64,000 nucleotides of DNA from Pseudoips prasinana (GCA_951640165.1 OX621265.1:13033001-13097000); one strand, 5' to 3'. Counted from the first letter of the stretch, positions 30,192-40,584 are shown. Numbers and translations are program-made. The notes: a model not told the origin generated them from the sequence alone.

Positions 30192-30362
30192 TCGCCACTT
30201 CGTGTATCGGGTTCGATACCCACACAGGGTTACTATGCTACTATTTCTGTGTCCCAAAACTCGTTGTTGTGGATCTGGATATACTTTTTTGTCCACTTAT
30301 TATGTTTGTAAAGTACCCCGCATTAAAGGGTACCATACCCTTATAGCGGGCGTAATCTTTAA
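30192..30362 (+). mobile_element. Decayed SINE-D
   Basis: TCGCCACTTCGTGTATCGGG and GGTTCGATACCC (B box) followed by TTATGTTTGTAAAGTACCCC, as in SINE-D. The A-box side is replaced by the foldback arm. Confidence 0.5.
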
Positions 30363-30384
30363 AAAGTAAGCTCCTAAACTTCGT

Positions 30385-30830
30385 CTTCTATTTATGTATG
30401 TTATTTATTTATTTTATTTAACATTATTAGGAAGACCAACAGCTTACAATAACTTAATAGATTAGGTATACACAACAGTTAGCCATTTATAGGTCTCCAC
30501 GAATATGAATTCGGATACAAGTTAGATGTGTGTCGTATAAGGATCAAACAAATGATTATTGAACACTAAATTTCGAGAAAAAGTCTTGACTGAGCTGCCG
30601 TCTCACTGATTCTGGATTCGAATTAAAAATATCAAAATCAAATTTCTTACTATTTAGGTTTAACGAATTACTCGCCCGCCACAGGAAAGCATTTTGGCGA
30701 TAGTTAGTAAATACTAATGGAAGATGGATTGGAGTATGGTGTCTTACTAGTTTCGTGGGAACGTTGAAGTGGATATTTGAAAGGATTATGTATAAATATA
30801 ATTTTCGACTCAGCCATCCACAATAAAAGT
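30385..30830 (-). pseudogene. Jockey/CR1-like LINE ORF2 C-terminus and 3' UTR
   Basis: The minus strand reads NIHFNVPTKLVRHHTPIHLP, then LVFTNYRQNAFLWRASNSLN and KKFDFDIFNSNPESVRRQL to a stop. This resembles the end of jockey/CR1-like polymerases (N..VP.K..R, TNY..NA, FDIF, short basic tail). The 3' UTR ends in AAATAAATAAATAACATAC. Truncated and inactive. Confidence 0.55.
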
Positions 30831-30970
30831 TCTTTGGTGGTCGACGCTGACAAATACACCGCGATCGTTCTCTCACATAAGCACCATCGTCACGACGCCG
30901 AGATCACTACTTACCTAGAGCAAGTCAAGACTATTAGAAACTCTCGTGACACTTTACACAAACCGATTTG

Positions 30971-31318
30971 ACTGCCTCGTTAGTCTAGCGGTAGCGTGTT
31001 CACCCGCAGAGAACGAGGTCCTGGGTTCAAATCCCGGGTCGGCCAAAAGTGATTTTGGGACTTATCTTTAAAAAGAAAAAATTCTCAGCATCAGCCCGAA
31101 GTCTGGGAGTTGGCGGTATTATACCCCCGTGCGTCGGAGAGTACTACTCACTAGTCCTAGTAGCTACTCACTAGTCCACCCACGGATCACGAGAGTGATG
31201 AAATTGAAAGTGCCCCTGTGTTTGCGCACCCAAGTGTACACGTACACGTATGTCCTGCGCAATTGACTAATCTCCATTGAGAATGGCCGCCGTGGCCGAA
31301 ATTCGGCCAGGAAGACAT
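30971..31318 (+). mobile_element. SINE-C
   Basis: GCCTCGTTAGTCTAGCGGTA, B box GGGTTCAAATCCCGGGT, and tail GAATGGCCGCCGTGGCCG. Confidence 0.83.
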
Positions 31319-31429
31319 CATCATCAAGAGTTTTCTATCTCAGACTTGTGGTTTTATCCTTCATCACATTTATAGCTATTTGTAGAAACATCAAGGCTTA
31401 TATCTTATCTATAGCCAAGGAAATAATAA

Positions 31430-31680
31430 TAATAATAATATCCTAGAACATTATTTACACATGGCCATCTGATCCCAAATTAAGCAGAGCTTGTACTATG
31501 GAAATTAGGTAACTGATCCATATACTACTTTTCTTTCGTAAATACATACTCATTATACTTATAAAGATAATTACACCCAAACACAGGACAAACAGACATG
31601 TACATGCACACAAATATCTGTCCTAGTTGGGAATCGAACCCACGACCTCCGGCGTGAAAAGCTTAGCCGGTAGACCCCTT
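31430..31680 (-). mobile_element. SINE-B with an FB-W end
   Basis: Normal SINE-B from ATATCCTAGAACATTATTT to CGACCTCCGGCGTGAAAAGC. At 31663-31677 the head is replaced by CTTAGCCGGTAGACCCC, the terminal bases of FB-W, followed by TTGTCCTGGG. Confidence 0.75.
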
Positions 31681-32270
31681 GTCCTGGGTAAATAGAATAA
31701 GATTTCGAAAAGGCATTTTCTATAGTGTGTTCTACCTAAAACTTAGCGAAGACTAGGGTTAAATTTACAATTAAAAATAGCTAAGGCCATTGTTTCTCGT
31801 ACTTGATCTTTCGTTCGGGAAAGTTCGTCTAAAATCGTTATAACCTTAACAACATCGATCAAACTTTTGTAGCAGCCTGTGGTTAAAGTAGGCGGGACTT
31901 ATCCCTACCCTCGGTGGTGAATCAGCCAATCGAAAGACACGATTTTAAATTGAGAACGCGTGCCGATGCGTCGCTACTTTATAACGTCAAAAATTGACGT
32001 ATCGTCAAACCAAAACAGTTGTATACAGGTTGGTGTTTTTATTTTATTTACTATAGTAATTATTATAAAAAGGTTACAAATATGCTTATCTACATAATTA
32101 TATAAAAGCAGAAACTGACAGACTGATCGTCAATAGTCCCTCCCATGACATTTTTCACAAATATCCTTAAGTAATGTAGGTGTGCACTAAATTCAATCAC
32201 TAAGGGGGCGGAAAGTGTTTGTAAATTTTCTATGGAACAATGTGTTTCTTGATCTCGTCAACTTAAAACA
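31681..32270. other. No recognisable feature
   Basis: About 590 bp of apparently unique sequence of mixed composition, with a short palindromic CGTCAAAAATTGACG box near 31985-32000. No ORF supported. Confidence 0.45.
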
Positions 32271-32456
32271 CTAGCTGTGCCCCGCGGTTATACCCGTGTT
32301 AAACTATATCAATTATAGCCTGTGTAGTAATCCAGGGAGTTAGCTAACTCCATACCAAATTGCATTAAAATCGCTCCAGCCGTTTAGCCGTGAAGAAGTA
32401 ACAAACATATGTAAACTCACACAGTCACAAACTTTCGCCTTTATAATATTAGTAGG
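32271..32456 (-). mobile_element. Hel-1 short Helitron
   Basis: CTAGCTGTGCCCCGCGG with hairpin at the left and AATATTAGTAGG at the right. Confidence 0.82.
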
Positions 32457-32779
32457 TTAGTAGGGTTAAAGTAGGGGTTGAAAGTATGTAAAAAACTTAA
32501 TAAAATATAAAAAACAATACCAAGTGTTTTAATTGAACAACAGAGGGAAGTCCTAAGCCGTAGGTAAAACAGACAGTTTTAACCTCTTCTAAGTTTTATA
32601 TTTATTTAACTCTTTTAAGTTAAACATTTCAAATAAATACTATTTAAAAAGACATAACAACCGACTTTTACTTTCATCTAGACAACCAATAGGAACAAAA
32701 TTTGGTTGAGAAGGGTTTCATACAAATTTTCCGAAAGCATTCCCTATCGATGAAAAATGCGTAAAATAAATACACAAAC
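32457..32779. other. No recognisable feature
   Basis: AT-rich, nothing supported. Confidence 0.45.
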
Positions 32780-33042
32780 CACGTTAAATTTTATAAATTA
32801 TCACAGCTCCTCCCCTGTAGGTTATAGCGTGATAATATGTAGCCTATATGTTAACCAGACCTCTTATATCTATATTACTTTTACTTTTTGAGTTTAGCCC
32901 GGACATACATACAGACAAACAGACAAAAATTCTAAAAACTATATTTTTGGCTTCGATATCGATTGTAGATCACGCCCCAAGTATCCTTTAAAAAATATTC
33001 AATGTACAGTTTCGACTTTCCTACGATTTTATTATATGTATA
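32780..33042 (-). mobile_element. Hel-3 Helitron, 3' hairpin missing
   Basis: TATCACAGCTCCTCCCCTGT, GAGTTTAGCCCGGACATAC and TTTTATTATATGTATAGA then T. Internal deletion relative to 61457-61766. Confidence 0.72.
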
Positions 33043-33045
33043 GAT

Positions 33046-33148
33046 AGGTATTTAAGTATGTTTAGGTATCAGCTGTCTGGTTCTATAGTACAGGCTCTGC
33101 CTAGTTTGGGATTAGATGGCAGTGTGTTAGTAGTCCCAATATATGTAG
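33046..33148 (+). mobile_element. SINE-E tail fragment
   Basis: TATCAGCTGTCTGGTTCTAT, TTTGGGATTAGATGGCAGTG. Confidence 0.45.
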
Positions 33149-33154
33149 TACTTA

Positions 33155-33258
33155 CTAGCTGTGCCCCTCGGTTTTACACGCGTTAAACTCTATATATTAT
33201 AGCCTATGTGTTATTCGGATATATAATTTATACAAAGTTTCATCAAAATGGATTTTAT
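33155..33258 (-). mobile_element. Hel-1 Helitron, 5' part missing
   Basis: CTAGCTGTGCCCCTCGG and ATTATAGCCTATGTGTTATT, breaking off inside AAAATGGATTTTATC. Confidence 0.62.
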
Positions 33259-33430
33259 CTGAAAATAAATCATTATTATTATTATTTAACCAAACCATTG
33301 ACCTTCAAAAGACTGAATCATCACCACATATGGGATTTAGCATGATAATCTAATATAAACCCCACCTGCCTATACCTCCCACTAACAATTTGCTAATGGC
33401 TCCAGAGCCACTTGAATGATAAACAATAAA

Positions 33431-33715
33431 ACAAACTTGTGTGTACTTATGTACACGCGTTAGAAGTTATAATTCTTAATATACAACTTGAACATAGTTA
33501 TCAATTTTCATACCACCTAGAACTAACGTCATGCTGTTATTTTTACGATGCGCGCGCAGATGCGCGCGCATCGTAAAAATTCACTGTCATACCACCTAGA
33601 ACTAACTTCATGCTGTTAAATTTTTTGGTGTCGGTGTGCGCGCGCATCGTAAAAATTCACTCTCATCATTTTTCTCCATCGCGCCAAAAGAGTATAACTT
33701 CAAAAACTAAGTAAA
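33431..33715 (-). repeat. Rep-N, enlarged by internal duplication
   Basis: The minus-strand copy of the 11438 element, with the segment CATACCACCTAGAACTAAC present twice (33510 and 33587). A GC-rich hairpin lies between the two at 33539-33580. Confidence 0.62.
33539..33580. repeat. Perfect 20-bp-arm GCGC hairpin
   Basis: ATTTTTACGATGCGCGCGCA, two-base loop GA, exact complement. A very stable cruciform candidate. Confidence 0.85.
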
Positions 33716-33855
33716 CTAATATGAAATTTATTATTAGAAAGTAGAGTAAGGAAGGTCTTTTACTGCGAGTCATATTGCCTTTTTTGGATAGTAGTTAGAA
33801 TGTTATATATCATGGCCATCGAGCTCAACCTTCCGCTTGAATAATGTCACATAAA

Positions 33856-33990
33856 ATACGGTTTAAAAAATTAGAACCTACTTAAAATTAACTTTACAAC
33901 TTACTTACATTACAATACTTGAGACGCTCATCTCATAGGCAGATGTTCTCACCGGTCCGTAAGTGATTGGCGAGGTTAAGCAGTTATTTT
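33856..33990 (+). mobile_element. SINE-5S head fragment
   Basis: TAGAACCTACTTAAAATTAA and CGCTCATCTCATAGGCAGAT, then TCTCACCGGTCCGTAAGTGA and GAGGTTAAGCAGTT (5S box-A-like). The same flank and head recur at 34679. Confidence 0.5.
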
Positions 33991-34212
33991 GATTCTTTAA
34001 TATTGGGTTTTTATGATTTCACTGTGATTCTGAAACATATAGTGACTTGTTTCAACGCGTTTGGTTATGTTTTAAACTTTTAGTAGATGGGACTGCAACG
34101 ATTTGCCGTACGTTCCTGCCTATACAAAACGAGATAGCCGCGACAGCTAGCCGCTGTGTCCGTTTGTCCATTGTAGTGCCGGCTCTAATTGTATAATAAT
34201 AATAAAAAAAAA

Positions 34213-34405
34213 ACTTGTGTGTACTTATGTACACGCGTTAGAAGTTATACTTCTTAATATACAACTTGAACATAGTTATCAATTTTCATACCACCTAGAA
34301 CTAACTTCATGCTGTTATTTTTACGATGCGCGCGCGGATGCGTAAAAGTTCACTCTCATCATTTTTCTCCATCGCGCCAAAAGAAGTATAACTTCAATAA
34401 ATAAG
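34213..34405 (-). repeat. Rep-N
   Basis: ACTTGTGTGTACTTATGTAC to CATCGCGCCAAAAGAAGTAT and ACTTC. Same start and orientation as 33431, 782 bp away. Confidence 0.62.
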
Positions 34406-34678
34406 TAAATTTTGGGAGAGCTAGAAAGAAAATATAATTACTCAGAAGGAAATAAATGATCCGCCTATTGCTGATTCTGAAGTGGAATCGATGGACATTC
34501 TACATGAAAATAACTCACAATATGTAAAATGTCAAAACTTAGGTATATTTGTTTTTATATTATCAAGTATCTTTTAATAACATTCTATTTTATTTAGGTA
34601 CTTATTACACTTTAATATTTTCTTTGACTTACGATCTTGGATTCGCACGAAAATCCCCTGGAAACGAATGGAAATTCA

Positions 34679-34862
34679 GGTTTAAAATTAGAACCTACTT
34701 AAAATTAACTTTACAACTTACTTACATCACAATACTTGAGACGCTCATCTCATAGGCAGATGCTCTCACCGGACCGTAAGTGAGTGAGGTTAAGCAATTA
34801 GGCTCGCTAGTCTATAGATGGGTGACCGCCAAAGGTGGTTTAATTTCTGACTTAACGTGCTT
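34679..34862 (+). mobile_element. SINE-5S head, best 5S match
   Basis: TCTCACCGGACCGTAAGTGA, GAGGTTAAGCAATTAGGCTC and GATGGGTGACCGCC follow the order and spacing of 5S rRNA positions around the internal promoter. The SINE body (GGTGGTTTAATTTCTGA) then starts and is cut by SINE-D. Confidence 0.65.
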
Positions 34863-35012
34863 TACAAACATATAATAGACGGACACAAATTACACCCAGA
34901 CTCAGAACAACTATTTATGGGTCACACAAATAGTTGTCCGGCGCGGGACTTGAACCCGCGACACGATGTGGCGAGGCGACTGTCTGAGCCGCTGCGCCAC
35001 ACGTGCAGTCAA
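34862..35012 (-). mobile_element. SINE-D
   Basis: Minus-strand copy with the head complement GCCGCTGCGCCACACGTGCA at the right and B box in GGACTTGAACCCGCG. The tail is truncated. Confidence 0.75.
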
Positions 35013-35019
35013 GATGTGC

Positions 35020-35145
35020 ATTGGATGTGAATAGCGCACGACCGCCAATTGCGGAGATCTTTGGGGAAGGCATTTGTCCAGCAGTGGACGTCTATACGAC
35101 GTCGACATCGTGTACGACGTCGACGTCGTACACGATGATGATACC
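35020..35145 (+). pseudogene. RTE-like LINE ORF2 end with a palindromic tail
   Basis: GGATGTGAATAGCGCACGAC, GGCATTTGTCCAGCAGTGGA match the RTE-like end. The usual GATGAT tail is replaced by expanded CGACGTCGAC units. Confidence 0.68.
35106..35137. repeat. Perfect 32-bp palindrome
   Basis: Left half CATCGTGTACGACGTC, right half its exact complement with no spacer. It lies in the LINE tail. Confidence 0.9.
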
Positions 35146-35460
35146 TTACATGTAGGAAAAAGTCCTGTTTTCAAGGGGTAGCGGTAGATTTACCGTGGGC
35201 GGAGACGTTTTTTATTTATATGGACCCCACGCCACTGGTTATTGACGTTATGATTCATAGCTTTCTAGTCTTACCCGTTCTGATAAATGTACAAAATGTC
35301 AAGGCAAACATGTATCTTTGTAAATAAACAATTTGATAGATATTATATTCAATAATAATGTCCACTTTCGGAAGTAGCAGCCAGGCACTGGAGACTGGCC
35401 ATTTGTACGTCACGTAATATATAAAGAGACGTCAAGATATACATATATAATAATAATAAT
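35146..35460. other. No recognisable feature
   Basis: No coding frame or repeat family recognised. Confidence 0.4.
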
Positions 35461-35760
35461 GTTGACTCAGCTATCATTGTACCGATAGTCGTTTCTGCTA
35501 ATGGATTAATAGCAAAGAGCTTCGAAAAACACGTAAAGAGGCTGACGTTAGGCGGTTGGGTCAAGAACAAGATCCAAAAAGCGGTGCTTTTGGACACGGC
35601 TCGCATTGTCAGGAGGTTCCTGTCACTAGAGCCGTAACCCCCGGTAGCATAGACCCTGTTCTTGCTGCCGGTTGCAAATCCTATTTTTTATATTTTAAAA
35701 TGTATATTTCTGTTTTTTATATATTTTAAAATGTATTTAATAAGAAAGATATTTGAATAA
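35461..35760 (+). pseudogene. R2/R4-like LINE ORF C-terminus and 3' UTR
   Basis: The plus-strand frame to the TAA at 35635-35637 reads VDSAIIVPIVVSANGLIAKS, FEKHVKRLTLGGWVKNK, IQKAVLLDTARIVRRFLSLE. The order 'VPIV..A.G.I.K', then 'QKA.LL.TARIVR..L', matches the extreme C-terminus of single-ORF non-LTR elements with a restriction-like endonuclease (R2, R4/Dong type). The endonuclease itself is not included. The UTR has two TTTTATATATTTTAAAATGT-like segments and ends in GATAATAATAATA. Confidence 0.6.
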
Positions 35761-35761
35761 A

Positions 35762-36003
35762 TGATAATAATAATATCTAGGGACAATGTCACACAGATCA
35801 TCCTAGCCCCAAACTAAGCAAAGCTTCAGGCGACAATATACATACTTATATAGAGAGATAAATACTTAAATACATAGAAAACATCCATGACTCAGAAACA
35901 AATATTCGTGGTCATCACACAAATATTTGCACTTACCGGGATTCGAACCCAGGACCACCAGCTTCGTAGGCAGGAGCACTACCAACTAGGCTACGGTGAC
36001 CGT
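35762..36003 (-). mobile_element. SINE-A
   Basis: Complete apart from a short deletion of the TTGTACTATGGGTACC segment. Its ATT tail merges with the LINE tail on the left. Confidence 0.83.
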
Positions 36004-36118
36004 CCGTATCTTGAGACATTAGTCACACACGGCCATCTGATCCCAAACTAAGCAGAAGCACTGCTTAGTACTATGGTAACCAGATAAATGATATACCACA
36101 TATACTTGCACCTACTGC
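36004..36118 (-). mobile_element. SINE-B tail fragment
   Basis: GACATTAGTCACACACGGCC and CTGATCCCAAACTAAGCAGA with a small internal duplication (AGCACTGCTTAG). Confidence 0.6.
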
Positions 36119-36124
36119 TATAAG

Positions 36125-36268
36125 TTAATGTTCAGCTCCTATCCATCCTAAGGTTGACTGGAAGAGATCGCTTTATGCGATAAGAGCGCCCTTTGTACAA
36201 ATTGTCTATGTAATATCTCATGACATTATTATTTTTATGGTGTACAATAAAGAGTATTCTATTCTACT
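36125..36268 (+). repeat. Dispersed repeat, LINE 3'-UTR-like
   Basis: GGTTGACTGGAAGAGATCGC then TTTATGCGATAAG, ending GTGTACAATAAAGAGTATTC. A diverged partner (GGTCTACTGGAAGAGATTTC) lies near 43985. Confidence 0.45.
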
Positions 36269-36310
36269 TTTCTTTTTTAATTACACGCAGACACAGGACA
36301 AACACTGTCC

Positions 36311-36825
36311 CCTCTTATTTGTTCAGGATTAAAGTTAAAGAAATGTTAATAAAAAAGTGCTATTACAATCTAAATGACTACCTACTTAAATGACAAATCG
36401 TAAATTCATATCTTTTCATTTACTATTTATTCACCATTAATAATCATTATTGAGTAAACAATTTTTAAATACTATTATCATTGACATTGCAATCCAAAAT
36501 TTTTTTACGTTGACATTTATATAACGGACTTTTGATTATATACCTAATTTAATTAATTCTATAATAATTCAATTGCACATTCAATTTGCAAGTCGATTAT
36601 GGCAAGACATGTTGACACATTTTAATCTGTACAACTGTTTTAGGATGTATTTCCTGTAAACCACACATGTTTTACGCAAATAAATATCTTTATCTTTACC
36701 TTCCCATGGTTCCTCCAACCATCTTGGTTATATGGACCGAATTACGGGAGTTACTAATTGCTCTGGGCTCTTTCACGCGTGCAATTTTTTGACCCTGCCC
36801 CGTTCTGTGTCGGATCTACTGATGT
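36311..36825. other. No recognisable feature
   Basis: Very AT-rich. The short frame at 36732-36926 crosses into the SINE fragment and foldback, so it is rejected as a gene. Confidence 0.45.
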
Positions 36826-36862
36826 CTTCAGATATGTTCATGTACACAAATATCTGTCCTGG
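36826..36862 (-). mobile_element. SINE-B fragment ending in CCTGG
   Basis: ATATGTTCATGTACACAAAT and ATCTGTCCTGG only. FB-W copy 3 follows at the same SINE position as copies 1 and 2. Confidence 0.6.
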
Positions 36863-37101
36863 GGCTCTACCGGCTAAGTCGCTGAACATCGATTTCTCAA
36901 ATGGCGGTCAAATATATAAAGGTTAAAAATGACATAACCAATCGTTAAGTCGGCTTCAACGTTGACAACCGATTCCGGACCATTTATGACGTCACATGTG
37001 CTCATGCAAGCCGATTTAACGATTGATTAAGTCATTTTTGACCTTTATTTATTTGAACGCCATTTAAGAAATCGATGCTCGGCGACTTAGCTGGTAAATC
37101 C
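36863..37101. repeat. FB-W foldback, copy 3 (239 bp)
   Basis: GGCTCTACCGGCTAAGTCGC at the left; GCGACTTAGCTGGTAAATCC at the right. Left border CCTGG (36858-36862), right border CCTGA (37102-37106). The SINE does not resume on the right. Confidence 0.78.
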
Positions 37102-37493
37102 CCTGACTTGTGGCTGAAACCAATTCAGACTTCATTTTTGCGGTTGAATACACGACATTACCATTAACCCATTCCACAATAGCCAAATACCGGATTTGTT
37201 AGTTTTTATATTCGGATGGGAAAATAGAACACGCTGTATACGTTAATGACATCACTACATGATAAATTTTCACTGCCATGACTCGAAAATTCGTGATAAT
37301 AAAACATGGACAGAATAAATTAGATATTAATGGGGGGGCAATCTTTAATAGCTGCTGAATTGGTAGAAATTAAAATATTAATGACAAGTTAAACTGTAAT
37401 TTGAATACTCCCGTGTGGGAACGGATTGTTATTCCATGATAGTAGAAAGGGTTGTAAAATCTGAATGTTTTCGATATGGTCCCATTTCAATTT
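37102..37493. other. No recognisable feature
   Basis: No coding or repeat signal that I can name. Confidence 0.4.
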
Positions 37494-37690
37494 GACTGCA
37501 CGTGTGGCGCAGCGGCTAAGACAGTCGCCTCGCCGCTTCGTGACGCGGGTTCGAGTCTCGCGCCGGACAACTATTTGTGTGACCCATAAATAGTTGTTCT
37601 GAGTATGGATGTAATTTGTGTCAGTCTATTATGTTTGTAATGTACCCCGAGATAAAGGCATTAGATGCGGGCGTTGGCTTTAAAAAAAAT
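37494..37690 (+). mobile_element. SINE-D, reference copy
   Basis: TGACTGCACGTGTGGCGCAG starts the head; GGGTTCGAGTCTCGC is the B box. The body has ACAACTATTTGTGTGACCCA and the tail runs to TTAGATGCGGGCGTTGGC. Confidence 0.82.
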
Positions 37691-38042
37691 GAAATTGATT
37701 AAATCTATTTTTATTTCTAGACATATTCTGAACTATTCTGTATTATTTTCATATATGGAGTTTTAAAACGGTAGCTTTTAAACCTTTTGTACCTTTAAAT
37801 GAAATGAATTGAAAATTTGAAAAATTGTTTTATTCTTTTCTCACGGTTACTGGATATTTATGTGGGAGTAATTTTTGAAAACGTACGGAGATGTGTTACA
37901 GGAAACCGGAGAAGCGCGCGCTATTTGATTCGACCAATGAGCGAGCGCGGTGGTGGAGAGATGGTGCCAAACCATTGCTTAAGGTTTGTGCCAACGAAGT
38001 CGGCCAACATAGTGTTTGCGATGATATATTCGACCAATCACA
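37691..38042. other. No recognisable feature
   Basis: AT-rich, then a GC-richer stretch (GAGCGAGCGCGGTGG near 37950). Two GATTCGACCAAT / ATTCGACCAATCAC copies are about 95 bp apart. No gene supported. Confidence 0.4.
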
Positions 38043-38259
38043 TCGATATATATAAAAAATAATGATATTCGTCTGTATGTCCTTTATAGAATCGTAAACT
38101 ATGCATTTGATCATGTGATGATCTTCAGCAAAGTGTTGTGCATGAGCTCATAAAGGTTTCTGAGTTGGTCCGACCAATGTTTGACATAATAATATGGCGC
38201 CACCATAATTCCAGTGAATTTCATATATTGCCGTAGCAACGCGCGTTGGGTACAGCTAG
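38043..38259 (+). mobile_element. Hel-6 Helitron
   Basis: TCGATATATATAAAAAATAA at the left, ACGCGCGTTGGGTACAGCTAG at the right (hairpin ACGCGCGT), flanked by A and T. Confidence 0.65.
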
Positions 38260-38311
38260 TTATCAGAAAAATGGCTTCACATACGTACTCTCTCGTTTCA
38301 ATTTTATTATT

Positions 38312-38510
38312 TGTCAAAGTTCGCGCGTCCCTGTTGCAAATTCCTTTATTTCCTAAATGAAATTAAAATCTAGTTTAATATGATGTGCAAAATCTGGCAT
38401 GTCATGATTCCGTCATAACATGCCAGATTTTGCACATCATATTAAACTAGAACTTTTAATTTAATTTAGGAAATAAAGGAATTTGCAACAGGGACGAGCG
38501 AACTTTGACA
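38312..38510. repeat. Long foldback, arms about 90 bp
   Basis: TGTCAAAGTTCGCGCGTCCC at the left pairs with GGGACGAGCGAACTTTGACA at the right. Pairing continues through GATGTGCAAAATCTGGCATG to a 15-base loop. Near-perfect, non-coding. Confidence 0.82.
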
Positions 38511-38769
38511 GCGCATAACGGCCATCTTGGTAAACCGATAACTGTCACATTTGGCATAAATACACATTTAGTCGTGACATTTCACCATGGAATGCTACTG
38601 AAGCGTGTAGCGCAGAAATTGTTGAAATTTATTTTTATAATATAATATGCTCTTGCGTTCGTTGCGTCCAATTTATGGCATTCATAATTTTTGTGGCTCA
38701 GGCAAAGAATTTATCGTAAGAGGCGACTAAAAGGGTGCGAAAGGAAAAGTGTCTGTAATGTATGTACGA
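38511..38769. other. Unassigned spacer
   Basis: Includes a LINE-tail-like ATCGTAAGAGGCGACTAAAA near 38714. Otherwise unrecognised. Confidence 0.35.
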
Positions 38770-38933
38770 CTAGCTGTGCCCCGCGGTTTCACTGCGGTTT
38801 ATAAATTATAGGCTATGTGTTAATCCAGGGTGTCAGCTAACTCCATACCAAATTTCATTAAAATAGATTTAGCCGTTTAGACGTGAAGAAGTAAGAAACA
38901 TGCACACTCACACACTTTATAATATTAGTGTGA
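38770..38933 (-). mobile_element. Hel-1 short Helitron
   Basis: CTAGCTGTGCCCCGCGG at the left, AATATTAGTGTGA at the right, with A and T flanks. Confidence 0.83.
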
Positions 38934-39136
38934 TGTTTTGGTGGCCATGGGTGTCTTTAAGTTGGATCAAACGCTGCAGCATGCAGTGGTTAATTCTAGA
39001 GGTTCAGAAGGAACAAATTTGTTGTCCCCAAACGAGGCCCCAACGAGATTTATCAACATGTAATAGCATTTCAAAAGCACATTATTTTGTACTTGAATTA
39101 AATAAATAAGATATATTTTGTACCTACACAGTTTTT

Positions 39137-39385
39137 GCTTAATATCCTGGAACATTATTTACACACGGCCATCTGATCCCAAACTAAGCAGAGCTTTTAC
39201 TATGGAAACCAGATAACTGATATACTACTTTTTTTTAGTAAATACATACTTATATAGATAATTACACCCCGACACAGGACAAACAGACATGTCCATGTAC
39301 ACAAATATTTGTCGTGGGTGGGAATCGGACCCACGACCTCCGGCGTGAAAAGCAAGCATTTGCCAACCACGCCAACAGGCCCGTC
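39137..39385 (-). mobile_element. SINE-B
   Basis: AATATCCTGGAACATTATTT to CCAACCACGCCAACAGGCCC, full length, with both boxes readable. Confidence 0.84.
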
Positions 39386-39610
39386 AAAATTAAATGACGT
39401 TTTTGTGAAGTGTCTAGCTAGTGGGCCCCTTACTACGATTTTTATTATTATTATACTTTCAGTTCGCCCAATAGTGCTGAGTTGGAAGCTATTATGTACC
39501 TTAAAAATCTAAATTCCCTTTATAACTGTGAAATGAAATGAACTTTATTCAGCACTTGGGTATTTACATACACTTGTACCTGTCAATCTCACAATGCAAT
39601 ATAATATAAT
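39386..39610. other. Unassigned spacer
   Basis: No feature recognised. Confidence 0.35.
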
Positions 39611-39853
39611 AAAAATAATATCTGGGGACAATGTCACACAGATCAGCCTAGCTCCAAACTAAGCAAAGCTTAACCAGGCGACGATATACATACTTATATA
39701 GATATATTAATACTTATATACATAGAAAACATCCATGACTCAGAAACAAATATTCGTGCTCATCACACAAATATTTGCACTTACCGGGATTCGAACCCAG
39801 GACCACCAGCTTCGTAGGCAGGAGCAGTACCAACTAGGCTACGGTGACCGTCG
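39611..39853 (-). mobile_element. SINE-A
   Basis: Complete; lacks the TGTACTATGGGT segment of the tail. Confidence 0.85.
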
Positions 39854-40050
39854 AAGCAGTACATGGCCGATGTAGTTCACCGTTGGACATAGGTATCTCC
39901 CAAAGGTTTCTATAACGTTGTCATTTGGAGAGGTTCGCCGTGGTTATCGCGCTTGACATGCGTGTGCGCAACCGCAGTTAGTTGGCAGGGTAGAGGCACT
40001 GCCGCCCAACTACCTGATGTATGGGGTGGCCCTGTTATTCTTTCTGCCCC
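39854..40050 (-). mobile_element. RTE-tail module variant
   Basis: TTTCTATAACGTTGTCATTT and GCAACCGCAGTTAGTTGGCA are the complement of the variant at 17937. Confidence 0.5.
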
Positions 40051-40311
40051 GGAAACCTCACGGCTCAGAAAGATCAGCTACTTTAATCACATGTAAATCG
40101 AATTACTACACATAATCAAAGTAGCGACGTGATCTTTGCTATGACGGCTATTGGGTTTCCAGAGTGTGAATTACAGCAGGCGCCGAGTGCCATACGTCTT
40201 TATCTTCAATATACTCTTTTGTTCTAAAGTAACCATTAGTGCGCTTTTAATGTGCGTCTTTGCATCAGATAGTCAGTATGTTAATCTCTTCTTCTTATCG
40301 TGTCGATGGTA
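40051..40311. other. Unassigned spacer
   Basis: No feature recognised. Confidence 0.35.
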
Positions 40312-40430
40312 AGAATTATATTTTAACTTGCCAAAATTGAGCAACGCTGATTGCTTTGGCTGAAGCGTCATACAAGTCCTGAAGGGAACAAGAGACTGGA
40401 CAAGAAGGACAATCAGATAAATGATGATAT
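40312..40430 (-). pseudogene. LINE-W ORF2 end
   Basis: The minus strand reads HLSDCPSCPVSCSLQDLYDA and SAKAISVAQFWQVKI to a stop. It is a better-preserved version of the last part of 21766-22121. Only about 40 codons remain. Confidence 0.6.
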
Positions 40431-40490
40431 GTTAATCTCTTTAAGGTACTCATAGTAAATCGCCCCTACCAAGACTAAAAATCTTTGCTT

Positions 40491-40584
40491 TGCTATATGG
40501 AGGATCCGTCGCATTTAGAACATATTTTCATATTATATATAATATGAAAATATTTTCTATATGCAACGGACCCTCCATATAGCA
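40491..40584. repeat. Foldback, about 44-bp arms
   Basis: TGCTATATGGAGGATCCGTC at the left pairs with GCAACGGACCCTCCATATAGCA at the right (a few mismatches) around a TATAT centre. It abuts an RTE-like fragment. Confidence 0.75.

Noticed and set aside
34725..34855. Possible 5S rRNA gene
   Set aside because: Only the central part of 5S is present, with substitutions, and it continues into a SINE body; no T-run terminator at the right place.
36732..36926. 64-codon plus-strand frame
   Set aside because: Crosses the boundary from unassigned DNA into a SINE-B scrap and FB-W, so it cannot be a conserved gene.
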